Notes: a model not told the origin generated them from the sequence alone. A stretch of 64,000 nt of DNA from Pseudorhizobium banfieldiae (GCF_000967425.1 NZ_FO082820.1:558001-622000), one strand, 5' to 3'; shown: positions 9,506-19,111, counted from the first letter of the stretch. Made by a program: numbers and translations.

Positions 9506-9922
9506 TCAGTCGCTGCCGAGGCCGAGCTTGTCGAGATCGACAGCCGCTGCGCCTTCGAGAACTTCGCGTGTGAGGGTGGGGGCCATCACCCGAATATCGT
9601 CACCTTCGCGGGTGATCTCCAGCGCGCTCCAGTCGACCAGGACATCCTTGTCGCCCATTCCAAGAAAGCCGCCGACCTCGACGGCGACCGCCGCGACCGT
9701 GCCGTCCAGGTTGAGGAGCACGTCCTCGATCTCGCCGATCTCTTCTCCATCCGCGCCGTAGATGTCGAGGTCATCGATGCGGCCGGCAAAGAGATAGCTG
9801 GGCGCCGCCCCCTGGACAGCATCCGGCAGCACGACGATGGGTGCCTGGATCGGAGCTTGGGCAAATGCTGCTCCGGAGAAAAGGGTAATGGCCGTCGCGG
9901 TCGCGATTAGGGTGGTCTTCAT
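9506..9922 (-). CDS. Exported PRC-barrel domain protein
   Basis: The start at 9922 gives a signal peptide (MKTTLIATATAITLFSGAAF, cleavage after AQA). The mature part is a single PRC-barrel: DLDIYGADGEEIGEIEDVL, then VAAVAVEVGGFLGMGDKDV and WSALEIT. PRC-barrels mediate protein or RNA contacts; exported versions are common in Rhizobiales and are thought to help stress or envelope functions, but no partner is known here. About 139 residues. Confidence 0.85.
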   Translation of the reverse strand: MKTTLIATATAITLFSGAAFAQAPIQAPIVVLPDAVQGAAPSYLFAGRIDDLDIYGADGEEIGEIEDVLLNLDGTVAAVAVEVGGFLGMGDKDVLVDWSALEITREGDDIRVMAPTLTREVLEGAAAVDLDKLGLGSD

Positions 9923-10021
9923 GCTTGCCTCATCTGTTCGCTTGGCGGCGCAGCCGGACAACTGCACCGGACGGCGGACAACGGCGCTTGGCGCCGGATG
10001 TTCCCGGAGGCTCAGCAGAGC

Positions 10022-10948
10022 TCAAGCGGGGAAGTAGGCGCCCTTCAGGGAGGGTGGTCCTTCCGTCGTCACCCGGCCCTTTTCGACCAGGTCTTCCAGA
10101 TGCGCCAGTACGGAAAGTGCGGCAGCGCCATGAAGCCGCGGGTCGGTTGTCGCATAGATCGCCTTCACCATGTCCGGGATCAGCCGGTCGCCCGATCTGA
10201 TCCTCTCGAGAACCGCCCGCTCGCGCATCCGCCGATGGGCGCGCAAGCCCCTGAGGAAGGATGCCGGTTCCCGCACCGGACCCCCGTGGCCGGGAAGGAA
10301 GAGGCGGTCGTCGCGGGCAAGCAGTTTTTCCAGCGACGCCATGAATTCCGCCATCGACCCGTCCGGTGGCGCGACGATCGTGGTCGCCCAGGCCATGACA
10401 TGGTCGGCGGAAAAGAGGAGGCCGGTACCGTCGAGCGCGAAGGCGGTGTGGTTGGCGGTATGGCCGGGCGTGTGGACGGCCGTCATCCGCCATCCATCGC
10501 CTTCGATCGCTTCACCGTCAGAGACCACGATGTCGGGCACGAAACTCGTGTCGGCGCTTTCGGCGAAGGGATTGGCCTCGCCCGCAAACAGCGGCCGCGC
10601 CGATCGGTGCGGCCCCTCCGCGACGATCGATGCGCCGGTCTCCTGCTTCAGCCGCCGGGAAAGCGGCGAGTGATCGCGGTGCGTGTGGCTGACGAAGATA
10701 TGCGTAACCTCCCGGCCCTTGAGGGCCGCCATCAGCGCCCGGAAATGCGCCTCGTCCTCCGGGCCGGGATCGATGACGGCGACCGAGGAGTCCCCGACGA
10801 TGTAGGTATTGGTACCGTGGAAGGTGAAGGGCGAGGGGTTGTTGACGGTGATGCGCTGCACGTTGTCGGCCACCGGCACAGCCTCCCCATGGGCCGGGTG
10901 GAAGGCAAGGTCGAATTCCGGTTGCCGCAGATCGTCATTCTCGGCCAT
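10022..10948 (-). CDS. MBL-fold metallo-hydrolase
   Basis: This 308-residue protein has the metallo-β-lactamase fold: metal motif SHTHRDHS near residues 94-101, then HTPGHTANH and FSADHVMAW, followed by LFLPGHGGP. The carboxy end is a winged-helix-like extension as in LACTB2-type hydrolases. The ATG at 10948 is preceded by AGGGAGAAT. It is a single gene between the PRC-barrel gene and tRNA-Gln. Substrate unknown; LACTB2 relatives cut RNA, while others hydrolyse thioesters. Confidence 0.88.
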   Translation of the reverse strand: MAENDDLRQPEFDLAFHPAHGEAVPVADNVQRITVNNPSPFTFHGTNTYIVGDSSVAVIDPGPEDEAHFRALMAALKGREVTHIFVSHTHRDHSPLSRRLKQETGASIVAEGPHRSARPLFAGEANPFAESADTSFVPDIVVSDGEAIEGDGWRMTAVHTPGHTANHTAFALDGTGLLFSADHVMAWATTIVAPPDGSMAEFMASLEKLLARDDRLFLPGHGGPVREPASFLRGLRAHRRMRERAVLERIRSGDRLIPDMVKAIYATTDPRLHGAAALSVLAHLEDLVEKGRVTTEGPPSLKGAYFPA

Positions 10949-11114
10949 GTATTCTCCCTGGCGCTGGAGCTTTTTGCTTCGCCTCGCTCTAGCACGAGCG
11001 CCTGGCGGAAATCTTCAAAAACGTCAGCCGGGATGATTGCCGCCGGAGCGAAGCTTTGCTAGAGCAACCGCACTCGCCGGCCAGCGACCCAATACGCGTC
11101 GCGGCCTGCCATGG

Positions 11115-11189
11115 TGGGGCGTAGCCAAGCGGTAAGGCAGCGGTTTTTGGTACCGCCATCCCCTGGTTCGAATCCAGGCGCCCCAGCCA
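11115..11189 (+). tRNA. tRNA-Gln (anticodon TTG)
   Basis: The acceptor arm TGGGGCG pairs with CGCCCCA and encoded CCA follows (11187-11189). The anticodon stem GCGGT/ACCGC encloses the loop TTTTGGT, which gives anticodon TTG, and the T arm CCTGG TTCGAAT CCAGG is perfect. The mature tRNA body is 11115-11186. A decayed phage-type integrase starts about 140 bases downstream in the same direction, the usual layout for an element integrated at a tRNA 3' end. Confidence 0.95.
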
Positions 11190-11327
11190 AGCCTCCTTTT
11201 TCAAGCCAACAACCCAGGTTTTTCGGCACTTCTTGCTTAGCTGGGAATCGAGATTCGCAGATTGTCTTACACGACTGTCGTATCGAAGTGGCCGCCATGT
11301 CCACTCACCCTTTAGAAAGGGTTTAGC

Positions 11328-11625
11328 ATGGCATCGATTCAGCACGTCTTCAAACGCGGTTCCGTCTACTGGTGGCGACGGCGTTTACCGATTGGTACCG
11401 GCCGCTGTGCTTGGGTGCGCGTCGAACTGAGCCTGCAGACCAAGGAGCTGGAGCTGGCAAGGTCGGTCGCCAGCGAGGTAACACTCGCTAGCCATCGCCT
11501 CTTGCCCGGCCTGATACGCACGATGTTCTCTGCCGAAGACGCCAAGCACATTCTCGCCGCCGCACCGTCAAACAAATGAACGCACGGATGCTGTTGTGGC
11601 AGATCTGGTTCAGCGGAGCCGTTAA
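11328..11625 (+). pseudogene. Truncated tyrosine-recombinase (integrase) remnant
   Basis: The frame from 11328 begins MASIQHVFKRGSVYWWRRRL and continues with LQTKELELARSVASEVT, which resembles the amino-terminal arm-binding part of alphaproteobacterial site-specific integrases. It stops after 83 residues at 11577. The next frame keeps a related-looking NERTDAVVADLV up to a stop at 11625, which points to a frameshift. The catalytic domain with the R...HxxR...Y residues is missing. Its place just downstream of tRNA-Gln suggests it once integrated an island there. Confidence 0.7.
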
Positions 11626-11730
11626 CAGCCCCCGATGTGATGGAGCGTTTCGCGGCGTCCGAGCGCACGGAGCTGGTTCCTCGCCAACCGTTGGAAGGAT
11701 GCGGGATTAGGCTCCCATCGGCGAGGTGCA

Positions 11731-12126
11731 TTAATCCAACGGCTTGTAGGCGATCACGTCTATCTCGACTTTCACGTCCACCATCATTGGAGACTGGACG
11801 GTGGAGCGGGCTGGCGGGTGGTCTATGAAGTGCTTCTGGAAGACCGCGTTGAAGCTTGAGAAGTCACGGGCGTCGTCGAGCCATACATTGACCTTCACCA
11901 CGTCCTCCAGCGTGCAGTCCGCAAGTTCGAGAACGGATCTGATGTTCTCGATCACCTGTTCGGTCTGCGCCACGATGTTGCCGACGATAACCTCGCCTCC
12001 GACCGTAGGAACTTGACCCGATACATAGACGAAATCGCCAGCACGGACGGCTTTGGCGAAGGGACGGCGCTGGCCGCCTGCCTGGCTGTCGGCGACGTCA
12101 TAGCGGATCAGTTTCTTGTTGGTCAT
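11731..12126 (-). CDS. RidA/YjgF-family protein
   Basis: Starting at 12126 (MTNKKLIRYDV) this gives 131 residues of a RidA-type protein: PFAKAVRAGDFVYVSGQVP, then TEQVIENIRSVLELAD, the VKVNVWLDD strand, and the end ARSTVQSPMMVDVKVEIDVIA, where the Arg is the substrate-binding residue of RidA. RidA proteins hydrolyse reactive enamines or imines made by PLP enzymes. It is the last gene of the ABC/metallopeptidase set, 43 bases after the ATPase gene, so it probably handles imines formed when the imported compound is broken down. Confidence 0.9.
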   Translation of the reverse strand: MTNKKLIRYDVADSQAGGQRRPFAKAVRAGDFVYVSGQVPTVGGEVIVGNIVAQTEQVIENIRSVLELADCTLEDVVKVNVWLDDARDFSSFNAVFQKHFIDHPPARSTVQSPMMVDVKVEIDVIAYKPLD

Positions 12127-12169
12127 GGAATGCGCTTTCTGTTTGGCAAGGCCGGGCGTCAAGACCGGG

Positions 12170-13975
12170 TCACAGCGTTTCCTGCACGAAGTGCATGGGT
12201 GAAACTTCACGATACGCCCGTTTGGGCGGGACGTAGTCAAAAGCGCGGACTGGGCTTTTGATCTCTTCTGAAAGTGGTGGGGCCATCTGGCCGCGCCGGG
12301 TCGGGTCCGGGATCGGCACCGCGGATATCAGCCGTCGGGTGTATGGGTGCTGGGGGTTTTCGAAGATAGCCGCCCGCGGCCCGATCTCGACAATCTCCCC
12401 GAGGAACATCACGGCTACCCGATGGCTCATACGCTCGACCACGGCCATGTCATGGGAGATGAACAGGTAGGCGAGGCCATGCTGCTGCTGCAGATCCAGC
12501 AGAAGATTGGAGACCTGCGCCTTGACCGACACGTCGAGGGCCGAGACAGCCTCGTCGGCTACGATGAATTTCGGTTCGAGCGCGAGTGCTCGCGCGATCG
12601 AGATTCGCTGGCGCTGGCCGCCGGAGAATTCATGCGGGTGCCGATCAGCCATTGCGGCGGAGAGGCCCACCTGTTCGAGAAGCTGCGACACGCGCAGCTT
12701 TGCCTCCTTGCGGCCCATCAGGCCATGGGCGAGGATTGGCTCAGCAATCGCGGAACCCACGGTGATGCGCGGATTAAGGGAGGCGAACGGGTCCTGAAAG
12801 ATCATCTGCGAGGAGCGGCGCATCTCACGCAACTCGCGGTTACCTGCTTTCGTGATATCCTGCCCGTCGATCACGATCGACCCGGCGGCTGGGGTGAGGA
12901 GCCTGATGATGGCGCGACCGGTCGTCGACTTGCCGCAGCCGGATTCGCCCACCAGCGCGAGTGTCTCGCCAGGGCGCAGGTCGAAGGACACATCTTCCAC
13001 GGCATGAACACGCCCGTTCGGAAGATCGAAACGGACCGCGAGGTTATCGACCCTGAGGATCGGTTCCACCGTCTGTGGAACCGGGTTCATTTGGATGCCA
13101 TCCGTCGCTTCTCCGGTTGCCGGATCGACCTCCGGGAACCGCCGCGGTGCGTTTGCAGCACCCATCGTGCCGAGCCGCGGGATGGATGCGAGCAGCGACT
13201 TCGTGTAGACGGCCCTCGGGTTGGCAAAGATTTCGTGCGTTGAACCGGTTTCGACCATGTCCCCGCGAAACATCACCACAGTGCGATCCGCAATCTCGGC
13301 GACGACGCCCATGTCGTGGGTGATGAACAGGATGCCCATGTTCTCCTCCCTCTGCAGTTCGCGCAGGAGGTGAAGGATCTCGGCCTGGATAGTCACGTCG
13401 AGCGCCGTGGTCGGTTCGTCGGCGATCAGCAGCTTCGGCCGGCAGGCGAGCGCCATGGCGATCATGACGCGCTGGCGCATGCCTCCGGAGAATTTGTGCG
13501 GGTATTCGTGCAACCGGGTCTTGGCGGCTGGAATGCGAACGCGTTCCATTAGCCGCAGGGCTTCGGCTTCCGCTTGCCCCCATGACAGGCCCCGATGCAG
13601 GACCAGGGCCTCGGCAATCTGGTTGCCGATGGTGAAGACTGGGTTGAGCGAGGTCATCGGCTCCTGGAAGATCATGCCGATGGAGCCGCCGCGGACGGAG
13701 CGCATCTGCTTGTCACTCATCTTCAGGACATCTGTGCCGTCGAGCAGAATCCGGCCTTCGATACGGGATCGTCCTGCAGGCAGAAGCCGCATGGTCGATA
13801 GCGCCGTGACGCTCTTGCCGGAACCGGATTCGCCGACGATGGCGACCGTTTCGCCGGCATCTACATGCAGGTTGATATCGCGGATAACAGCCTTCCATCC
13901 CTCAGTGGTCTTGAACGAGGTGGTCAGGTTCTCGACGGCAAGCACTGGCGGCGTCGTGGTCATGGCAGTGGTCAT
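12170..13975 (-). CDS. Peptide-type ABC transporter, double ATPase subunit
   Basis: This 601-residue protein fuses two ATPase domains, like a DppD-DppF fusion or GsiA. Domain 1 (about residues 10-265) has Walker A GESGSGKS, signature FSGGMRQRVMIAMAL and LLIADEPTTALDVTIQ. Domain 2 (about 310-570) has GESGCGKSTTGR, FSGGQRQRISIARAL and FIVADEAVSALDVSVK, and each is followed by the short oligopeptide-type tail. It energises the two permeases encoded just upstream; the ATG at 13975 overlaps the end of the second permease region by a few bases and follows AAGGA. Substrate unknown, probably a peptide or similar small molecule. Confidence 0.95.
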   Translation of the reverse strand: MTTAMTTTPPVLAVENLTTSFKTTEGWKAVIRDINLHVDAGETVAIVGESGSGKSVTALSTMRLLPAGRSRIEGRILLDGTDVLKMSDKQMRSVRGGSIGMIFQEPMTSLNPVFTIGNQIAEALVLHRGLSWGQAEAEALRLMERVRIPAAKTRLHEYPHKFSGGMRQRVMIAMALACRPKLLIADEPTTALDVTIQAEILHLLRELQREENMGILFITHDMGVVAEIADRTVVMFRGDMVETGSTHEIFANPRAVYTKSLLASIPRLGTMGAANAPRRFPEVDPATGEATDGIQMNPVPQTVEPILRVDNLAVRFDLPNGRVHAVEDVSFDLRPGETLALVGESGCGKSTTGRAIIRLLTPAAGSIVIDGQDITKAGNRELREMRRSSQMIFQDPFASLNPRITVGSAIAEPILAHGLMGRKEAKLRVSQLLEQVGLSAAMADRHPHEFSGGQRQRISIARALALEPKFIVADEAVSALDVSVKAQVSNLLLDLQQQHGLAYLFISHDMAVVERMSHRVAVMFLGEIVEIGPRAAIFENPQHPYTRRLISAVPIPDPTRRGQMAPPLSEEIKSPVRAFDYVPPKRAYREVSPMHFVQETL

Positions 13976-13977
13976 GA

Positions 13978-14841
13978 TCAGCTTTCCTTGGCCAGTCGTG
14001 GATCAACGAAGTCACGCAGGCCGTCTCCGAGCAACTGCAGCGAGAGAACCGAGAACACGATGGCCAGTCCCGGGAAGATCATCAGCCACGGGGCGTTGTT
14101 CATGTATTCACGGCCGGACGCGAGCATCGTCCCCCAAGTCGGCATGTCGGTGGAAACGCCGACGCCAAGGAATGAGAGGCTTGCTTCCGCCAGCATTGCC
14201 GAAGCAAAGACGAAGGTCGCCTGAACCAGGATGGGGGAGGCGAGGTTGAGCAGGACATGCCGGGCAAGGATCTGCCAGGTAGGCAGGCCCATGGCGACTG
14301 CCGCCTCGATATAGGGTAGTTCGCGCAGGACGAGCGTCGAGCCGCGTACAATCCGGGCGAGGCGGGGGGCATAGGTTATCCCGAGCGCGATGATGACAGT
14401 CGAAAGCGAGGGGCCGAGTGCAGCAACCAGCGCGATCGCAAGCAGGATGTCCGGGAAGGACATCATTGCATCGAGGAGGCGGGAGATGGGCGCATCCAGG
14501 CTGCGGAAGAAACCGGCGGCAACTCCCAGGATCACGCCGAGCACAGTCGAGATCGCGACGACGCCCAGACTGACGAGCAGCGAGACTCGCCCGGCGAAGA
14601 TCGCCCGCGAAAAGATATCGCGCCCGAATTCGTCGGTTCCAAACAGGTTGGTCATCGACGGCGGCTTCAGTTTGTTGACGATCGAGAGCTTGTTCGGAGC
14701 ATAGGGGGCAACCCATGGCGCAAGAAGTGCAGCCAGTATGACCACCACCAGGATGACGGTGCCGAGCAGCACCGCCCGGTTGCCGAACAGGCGGCGAAGG
14801 CCAGACACCAACGGCATGGAGACGGAGGCCATCGTGGTCAT
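13978..14841 (-). CDS. Peptide-type ABC transporter permease (DppC-like)
   Basis: This 287-residue inner-membrane protein has the DppC layout: an amino-terminal helix, the GTDEFGRDIFSRAIFAGRVSL segment, further transmembrane helices, and the ATPase-contact loop with YIEAAVAMGLPTWQILARH. The end is LLGDGLRDFVDPRLAKES, usual for this subfamily. The start overlaps the upstream permease stop by 4 bases (ATGA), so the two are translationally coupled. Confidence 0.93.
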   Translation of the reverse strand: MTTMASVSMPLVSGLRRLFGNRAVLLGTVILVVVILAALLAPWVAPYAPNKLSIVNKLKPPSMTNLFGTDEFGRDIFSRAIFAGRVSLLVSLGVVAISTVLGVILGVAAGFFRSLDAPISRLLDAMMSFPDILLAIALVAALGPSLSTVIIALGITYAPRLARIVRGSTLVLRELPYIEAAVAMGLPTWQILARHVLLNLASPILVQATFVFASAMLAEASLSFLGVGVSTDMPTWGTMLASGREYMNNAPWLMIFPGLAIVFSVLSLQLLGDGLRDFVDPRLAKES

Positions 14842-15788
14842 TGGCGCACCCGTGGATCAACGAGGATATAAAGCACGTCTACGATGAAATTGATGAGCAC
14901 ATAGATGGCGGCGACAACAAGCAATGTTCCCTGAATCACCGGGTAATCGCGCCTCAGTACTGCCGATACGACAAGGTTACCAATCCCGGGCAATCCGAAA
15001 ACGGTCTCCGTAACGACGGCACCGGCGACGAGCAGCGCGATCGACAGGCCGATGACGGTGATGATCGGGATCAATGCATTCTTCAGCGCGTGTTTCAGGA
15101 TAACGCGACCTTCACCCGCTCCCTTGGCCCGTGCGGTCCTGACATAGTCGTCACCGAGAACGTCCAGCATGGCGGCGCGGGTGAAGCGTGTGATCAACGC
15201 GGAGTTGACGACGCCGAGCGCCACTGCTGGCAGGACAAGATGGTGAAGACGGTCAAGGAAAGAGGTGTCGGGACCACCATAGCCGGAGGCGGGAAACCAG
15301 CCCTGGCCGACAGCGAATACCTGGATCAGGATCAGGCCGAGCCAGAAGCTCGGCACACTCGCCGCCACCATGGTCAAGGTAACAACGATCTGGTCGAAGA
15401 GTGTGCCCCGCTTGACTGCGGACAATATCCCGACCGGTAGGGCAATCAGGACGGCGATCAGGATTGAGAACAGGGTGAGGAAGAAAGTCGGCTCCGCCCG
15501 TGCGGCAAGTGCCGTCGTGACGGGTTGGTTGAGGAAGATCGACTGGCCGAGATCGCCCTGCAATATGCCCAGCACGAACTGGCCGTATTGCAGGAGGAGC
15601 GGCGCATCAAGCCCCAGACGGGTGCGCAGTTGCGCGATGTCTTCCGGGGTCGCATCGGATCCCAGCATGACCGCGGCAGGATCGCCAGGCGTTACGCGAA
15701 CGATGATGAAGACCACCGTCACGACAAGGGCGAGCACTATGGCCATTCCCCCCAGCCGTTTCACGAGTGCCTGAGCGATCCTTGCCAT
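14838..15788 (-). CDS. Peptide-type ABC transporter permease (DppB-like)
   Basis: This 316-residue inner-membrane protein has the DppB pattern: an amino-terminal helix, then RVTPGDPAAVMLG and a domain with LRTRLGLDAPLLLQYGQFV, five more helices, and the ATPase-contact loop DYVRTARAKGAGEGRVILKH. The end IVDVLYILVDPRVR is characteristic. It follows the binding-protein gene by 10 bases. Confidence 0.93.
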   Translation of the reverse strand: MARIAQALVKRLGGMAIVLALVVTVVFIIVRVTPGDPAAVMLGSDATPEDIAQLRTRLGLDAPLLLQYGQFVLGILQGDLGQSIFLNQPVTTALAARAEPTFFLTLFSILIAVLIALPVGILSAVKRGTLFDQIVVTLTMVAASVPSFWLGLILIQVFAVGQGWFPASGYGGPDTSFLDRLHHLVLPAVALGVVNSALITRFTRAAMLDVLGDDYVRTARAKGAGEGRVILKHALKNALIPIITVIGLSIALLVAGAVVTETVFGLPGIGNLVVSAVLRRDYPVIQGTLLVVAAIYVLINFIVDVLYILVDPRVRQ

Positions 15789-15798
15789 CAGTCAGTCC

Positions 15799-17316
15799 TT
15801 ACTTCTTCGGGCTCACGTTCCAGAAATGCGGCCAATAGGTAGGCTCATAACCTTCAACGCCATTGGCTAGACCGGAAACGGCGTTGAAGTTCCCCACCTT
15901 GTAGAGCGGAGCATCGTCATAGATGACCGTCTGGATGCCGTCCCAGGCCTCCTTCTTTGCCTCGTCGGTCGTAGCATCCATATAGGCAGCAACTGCCTTG
16001 GCCTTCTGCTCGGAGACATACCAGCCCGGATAGGTGTCGGTAATCGTGTTGATCGTCGTCGGATCGCCGGGGAAGTTGGAGTGGGTGATGAAGATGTCCC
16101 ATTCCTTCGGATCAGCGCGACGGGTCGTCAGCGTTGCCCAGTCCACCACCTGAAGGTCGACCTTGAAGCCCGCGGCTTCGAGATAGGCCTTTGCGACCTC
16201 GCCGATCTTGTAGTGGAACTCGTACTGGCGGCTGGTCATCAGGCGCAGTGGCGTGCCATCGTATCCGCCCGCTTCCAGAAGTTTTGCGGCAGCTTCGGGA
16301 TCGCCCTCACTATAGCGTTCGACGCCGGCTTCGGTGTGCCAGAAGGAGCTTTCCGGGAAGATCGAGGCATCAACGCTGAAGAAGCGGTCGTCGGAGAAGG
16401 CCGCCAGCATCATGTCGTTCGGATTGAGTGCGGCCTGAACTGCCTGGCGCAGTTCCTTTTTGACCAGAAGGCCTTCCTTCATGTTCATGTTCATCGACGC
16501 CCAGCCGGCATCCTTAAAGATCACGGGCTTGGCGCTGTCGCTTTGTTCTACACGCTCATAGGCGCTGACGGGAAGCGAATCCGCATAGTCGAACTGGCCC
16601 GAGATCAAGCCTTCGACGCGGGTATTGGCATCAGGCACGGGCACGAAGCGGATTTCCTTGGCGATCGCCTCACGCTTGCCGGCATAGTTGCTGACCTCTC
16701 CTTCCGGAGACGAATAGTCGTCAAAGCGGACGAGCTGGATGTATTGGTCGGGCTTGCGCTCCTTCAGTGCATAGGGTCCGGTGCCGACAAACTCGGTCAA
16801 GGTATCGGCGATCTTCTCGGACGGCAGGATGACCGAGGCCTGCGAGAGCGTTGCCAGCAGCGGCGCATAGCGCGACTTCAGCTTGATGACGACAGCGTGA
16901 TCCCCGTCTTCCGTCAGGCTGTCGACGATCTCGGCAACCTGCTTGCCCTTCGAATTGATCGCCATCCAGCGCTTCAGGGAGGCGGTAACGTCCTTTGCGT
17001 CGAAGTCGCTGCCATCGTGGAACTTTACGCCCTCGCGCAGCGGAATCCGATAGGTGAGACCGTCTTCCGACAAAGTGGGCATGTCCGCTGCGAGGAGCGG
17101 CACCGACTTCCACTGGGCGTCGTAGGTGTAGAGCGTCTCGAAAATGTGCTGGTCGATGGTCAGCACGATATCCGTCGGCGTCTGCATGACGTCGAGGGTT
17201 GGCGGTTCGCCGATCGTCGCGACGGTCAGTACGCCGTCGCTTGCCTGCGCCAGAGCCAGGCTGCTTGCGCCGGCCAGTGCCGCCAGCGTGATCAGAGCAA
17301 GTACATTCTTCTTCAT
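15799..17316 (-). CDS. Peptide-type ABC transporter substrate-binding protein
   Basis: The ATG at 17316 is well spaced from AAGAAGGGG and gives the signal peptide MKKNVLALITLAALAGASSL ending ALAQ; the two upstream Met codons lie in or before this ribosome site. The mature protein belongs to the SBP_bac_5 family (oligopeptide/dipeptide/nickel): TVATIGEPPTLDVMQTPTD, then the YRIPLREGVKFHDGSDFDAKDV hallmark region, and VGTGPYALKE. It delivers the ligand to the two permeases. The start of the operon M81 gene is about 60 bases upstream. Ligand unknown. Confidence 0.94.
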   Translation of the reverse strand: MKKNVLALITLAALAGASSLALAQASDGVLTVATIGEPPTLDVMQTPTDIVLTIDQHIFETLYTYDAQWKSVPLLAADMPTLSEDGLTYRIPLREGVKFHDGSDFDAKDVTASLKRWMAINSKGKQVAEIVDSLTEDGDHAVVIKLKSRYAPLLATLSQASVILPSEKIADTLTEFVGTGPYALKERKPDQYIQLVRFDDYSSPEGEVSNYAGKREAIAKEIRFVPVPDANTRVEGLISGQFDYADSLPVSAYERVEQSDSAKPVIFKDAGWASMNMNMKEGLLVKKELRQAVQAALNPNDMMLAAFSDDRFFSVDASIFPESSFWHTEAGVERYSEGDPEAAAKLLEAGGYDGTPLRLMTSRQYEFHYKIGEVAKAYLEAAGFKVDLQVVDWATLTTRRADPKEWDIFITHSNFPGDPTTINTITDTYPGWYVSEQKAKAVAAYMDATTDEAKKEAWDGIQTVIYDDAPLYKVGNFNAVSGLANGVEGYEPTYWPHFWNVSPKK

Positions 17317-17379
17317 GGTCATCCCCTTCTTGTGTTGCGTCGTCAATCAACCCGGCCGGCTTTCCTCCCGGCCGAAAGT

Positions 17380-18864
17380 TCAGGCATTATCCAGCCCCAG
17401 CGGGTCAGCCACGCGCGGCCAAAGCTCAAGGCTTGCTTTGAGGTAGGGCGTGATCGCCGGGTCGGTCGGATAGGAGGTCGGCGCGGCGATGTAGACGATC
17501 TCGGACGAGATCGGCTGGAAGCCGGCATAGAAATGGTTAGTCGACTTGATCAGTAGATATGACTTCCCGGAAAGTTCGACGCCCTGGTTGGTGAAGATGT
17601 CCGGTTCGTAGGTCTGGGTGCGGCTGGTGATCAGCAGGATATCGATGTTCGTGCCGACGGGGCGGATGACGGCGGTGCTTCCGAGCGTCACTCGACTGTT
17701 TTGAAAACTTTGCCAGCCGGCATCAAATACCTTTGCGACAGTGACGCGCAGGTCCAGCGGATCACCGCCTTCCGGCCCGGATTTGCCACCGATGCGCAGG
17801 TTGATCTGCGCCCCTTCTCCCGCCGCGTGGCAGAAGGTGACCGCGATTGGATCCCATATTGTTGCCACCGCGATGCCGTCCAATCCGCGTGTCATCATGC
17901 GGCGGAGGATGTGGGTCGCGTCACCGGCCACGCCGCCGCCGGGATTGTCCCAGATGTCGGCGATCGTGACCGGCTTGTCGTGATGAGCGGCGCGGATGGC
18001 GACCGCCTTATCCAGGCCGGTCTCGGTGTCGAACATGGGCATGGCGGTCGTCTTGCGCAGGCTGTAGAGCTCGCGCCCGAGCCGCGCGGCCAGCGCGTCG
18101 CCCTTCTCCTTGTCATTGTCGGTCACGACCACCATGCGCGTGCCCATGTCGGGCAGGTCGCCGGCCATGAAGCCGTGGATAACGGAGATCGACAGGATGC
18201 CGTCCCTGCCTTCCATTGCCTTGAGGCGGTCCACGAAGGACCGCATCGGCTCGCGGCTGGTCGGGAAAATGGTAATCATGCGGCAATCGAAGGTGGAGAT
18301 GACCGGCGTGATCTCACCGCGCAAAGTCCTCAACGCCAGGTCAACAACATGCTCCCCACGCTGTTCGAAATCCGTGTGGGGGAATTCCTGGAAGGCGGCC
18401 ATGATGTCGAGATTGGCGACCCGCAGCGCCGTCAGGTGGCTGTGCGGGTCGAACTCCGCAGCGATCAGCACGCCGGCGCCAACGATGTCTCGAATGCGGG
18501 AAAGCAGATCGCCTTCCGGATCGTCATAACCCTGGGCGGCCATGGCGCCATGCAAGCCAAGTACCACCCCGTCGACAGGCAAGGCTGCCTTCAGCTCTGA
18601 AAGGATCAGGTCACGCAGCGTCTCGTAGGTTTGTCGCTGGATCAGGCCGGCTGGTTCCGCCCAGCAGGAAGTGCCCTCGATGACAGTGAAGCCTTCTTCC
18701 CGGCTGCGACGGCGGAGGATCGGGACCACGGCGGAGCAAAGCGTGGGGGTATCCGGATGCTCGCCCGGCCCGGCATAGAAAGCCGCCTTGAAGGCATTCA
18801 TATCAGTGGGGACGGGTGAGAAGGTGTTGGTCTCGGTCGCCAGCGAGGCGGTAAAAATGCGCAT
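17380..18864 (-). CDS. M81-family metallopeptidase (MlrC-like)
   Basis: Starting at 18864 (MRIFTASLATETNTFSP, preceded by AGGA) this is a 494-residue member of the M81/DUF1485 family, named after MlrC, the enzyme that ends microcystin breakdown. Family features visible are the ATETNTFSP start, LGLHGAMAAQG, the likely metal site EFDPHSHLT followed by FPHTDFEQRG, and IWDNPGGGVAGDATH in the middle. The second domain (from about residue 300) is the MlrC carboxy-terminal domain. It is the first gene of the transport set, so it probably acts in the cytoplasm on the imported peptide-like compound. The true substrate is unknown. Confidence 0.9.
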   Translation of the reverse strand: MRIFTASLATETNTFSPVPTDMNAFKAAFYAGPGEHPDTPTLCSAVVPILRRRSREEGFTVIEGTSCWAEPAGLIQRQTYETLRDLILSELKAALPVDGVVLGLHGAMAAQGYDDPEGDLLSRIRDIVGAGVLIAAEFDPHSHLTALRVANLDIMAAFQEFPHTDFEQRGEHVVDLALRTLRGEITPVISTFDCRMITIFPTSREPMRSFVDRLKAMEGRDGILSISVIHGFMAGDLPDMGTRMVVVTDNDKEKGDALAARLGRELYSLRKTTAMPMFDTETGLDKAVAIRAAHHDKPVTIADIWDNPGGGVAGDATHILRRMMTRGLDGIAVATIWDPIAVTFCHAAGEGAQINLRIGGKSGPEGGDPLDLRVTVAKVFDAGWQSFQNSRVTLGSTAVIRPVGTNIDILLITSRTQTYEPDIFTNQGVELSGKSYLLIKSTNHFYAGFQPISSEIVYIAAPTSYPTDPAITPYLKASLELWPRVADPLGLDNA

Positions 18865-19038
18865 TCCAGTCCTGTCCGCATACACTCCGGCCTTCGCGCC
18901 ACCGCAATGGGGCGCGCTGCCGTCGGATCTTTGCCATGAAGCCGAGAGCTCTGATCATGCCTCTCTGGGCTGTGTTAGCCCCGGCGCATTCAGGATCTCG
19001 ATGTCCCGCTTTCTCAGTTCACCCACTCACCATTTCGG

Positions 19039-19052
19039 TGTAATTTATTTTC
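19039..19052 (+). promoter_or_regulatory. Candidate RpiR operator copy 1
   Basis: TGTAATTTATTTTC, 175 bases upstream of the M81 start. It matches the site at 19112 at 13 of 14 positions and the site at 20589 at 12 of 14. The shared consensus is TGwAATThATTTTC. RpiR proteins bind as dimers to AT-rich imperfect palindromes, so this is a reasonable operator candidate. Confidence 0.45.
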
Positions 19053-19111
19053 GCCATAATGCGTCAAAATGATTCGAAGTCAATGCTCCTTCCCGGTTTC
19101 CAGCAGGAGGA

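Noticed and set aside
16081..17556. A 491-codon plus-strand frame
   Set aside because: It overlaps the binding-protein and M81 genes on the other strand and shows no recognisable protein features.
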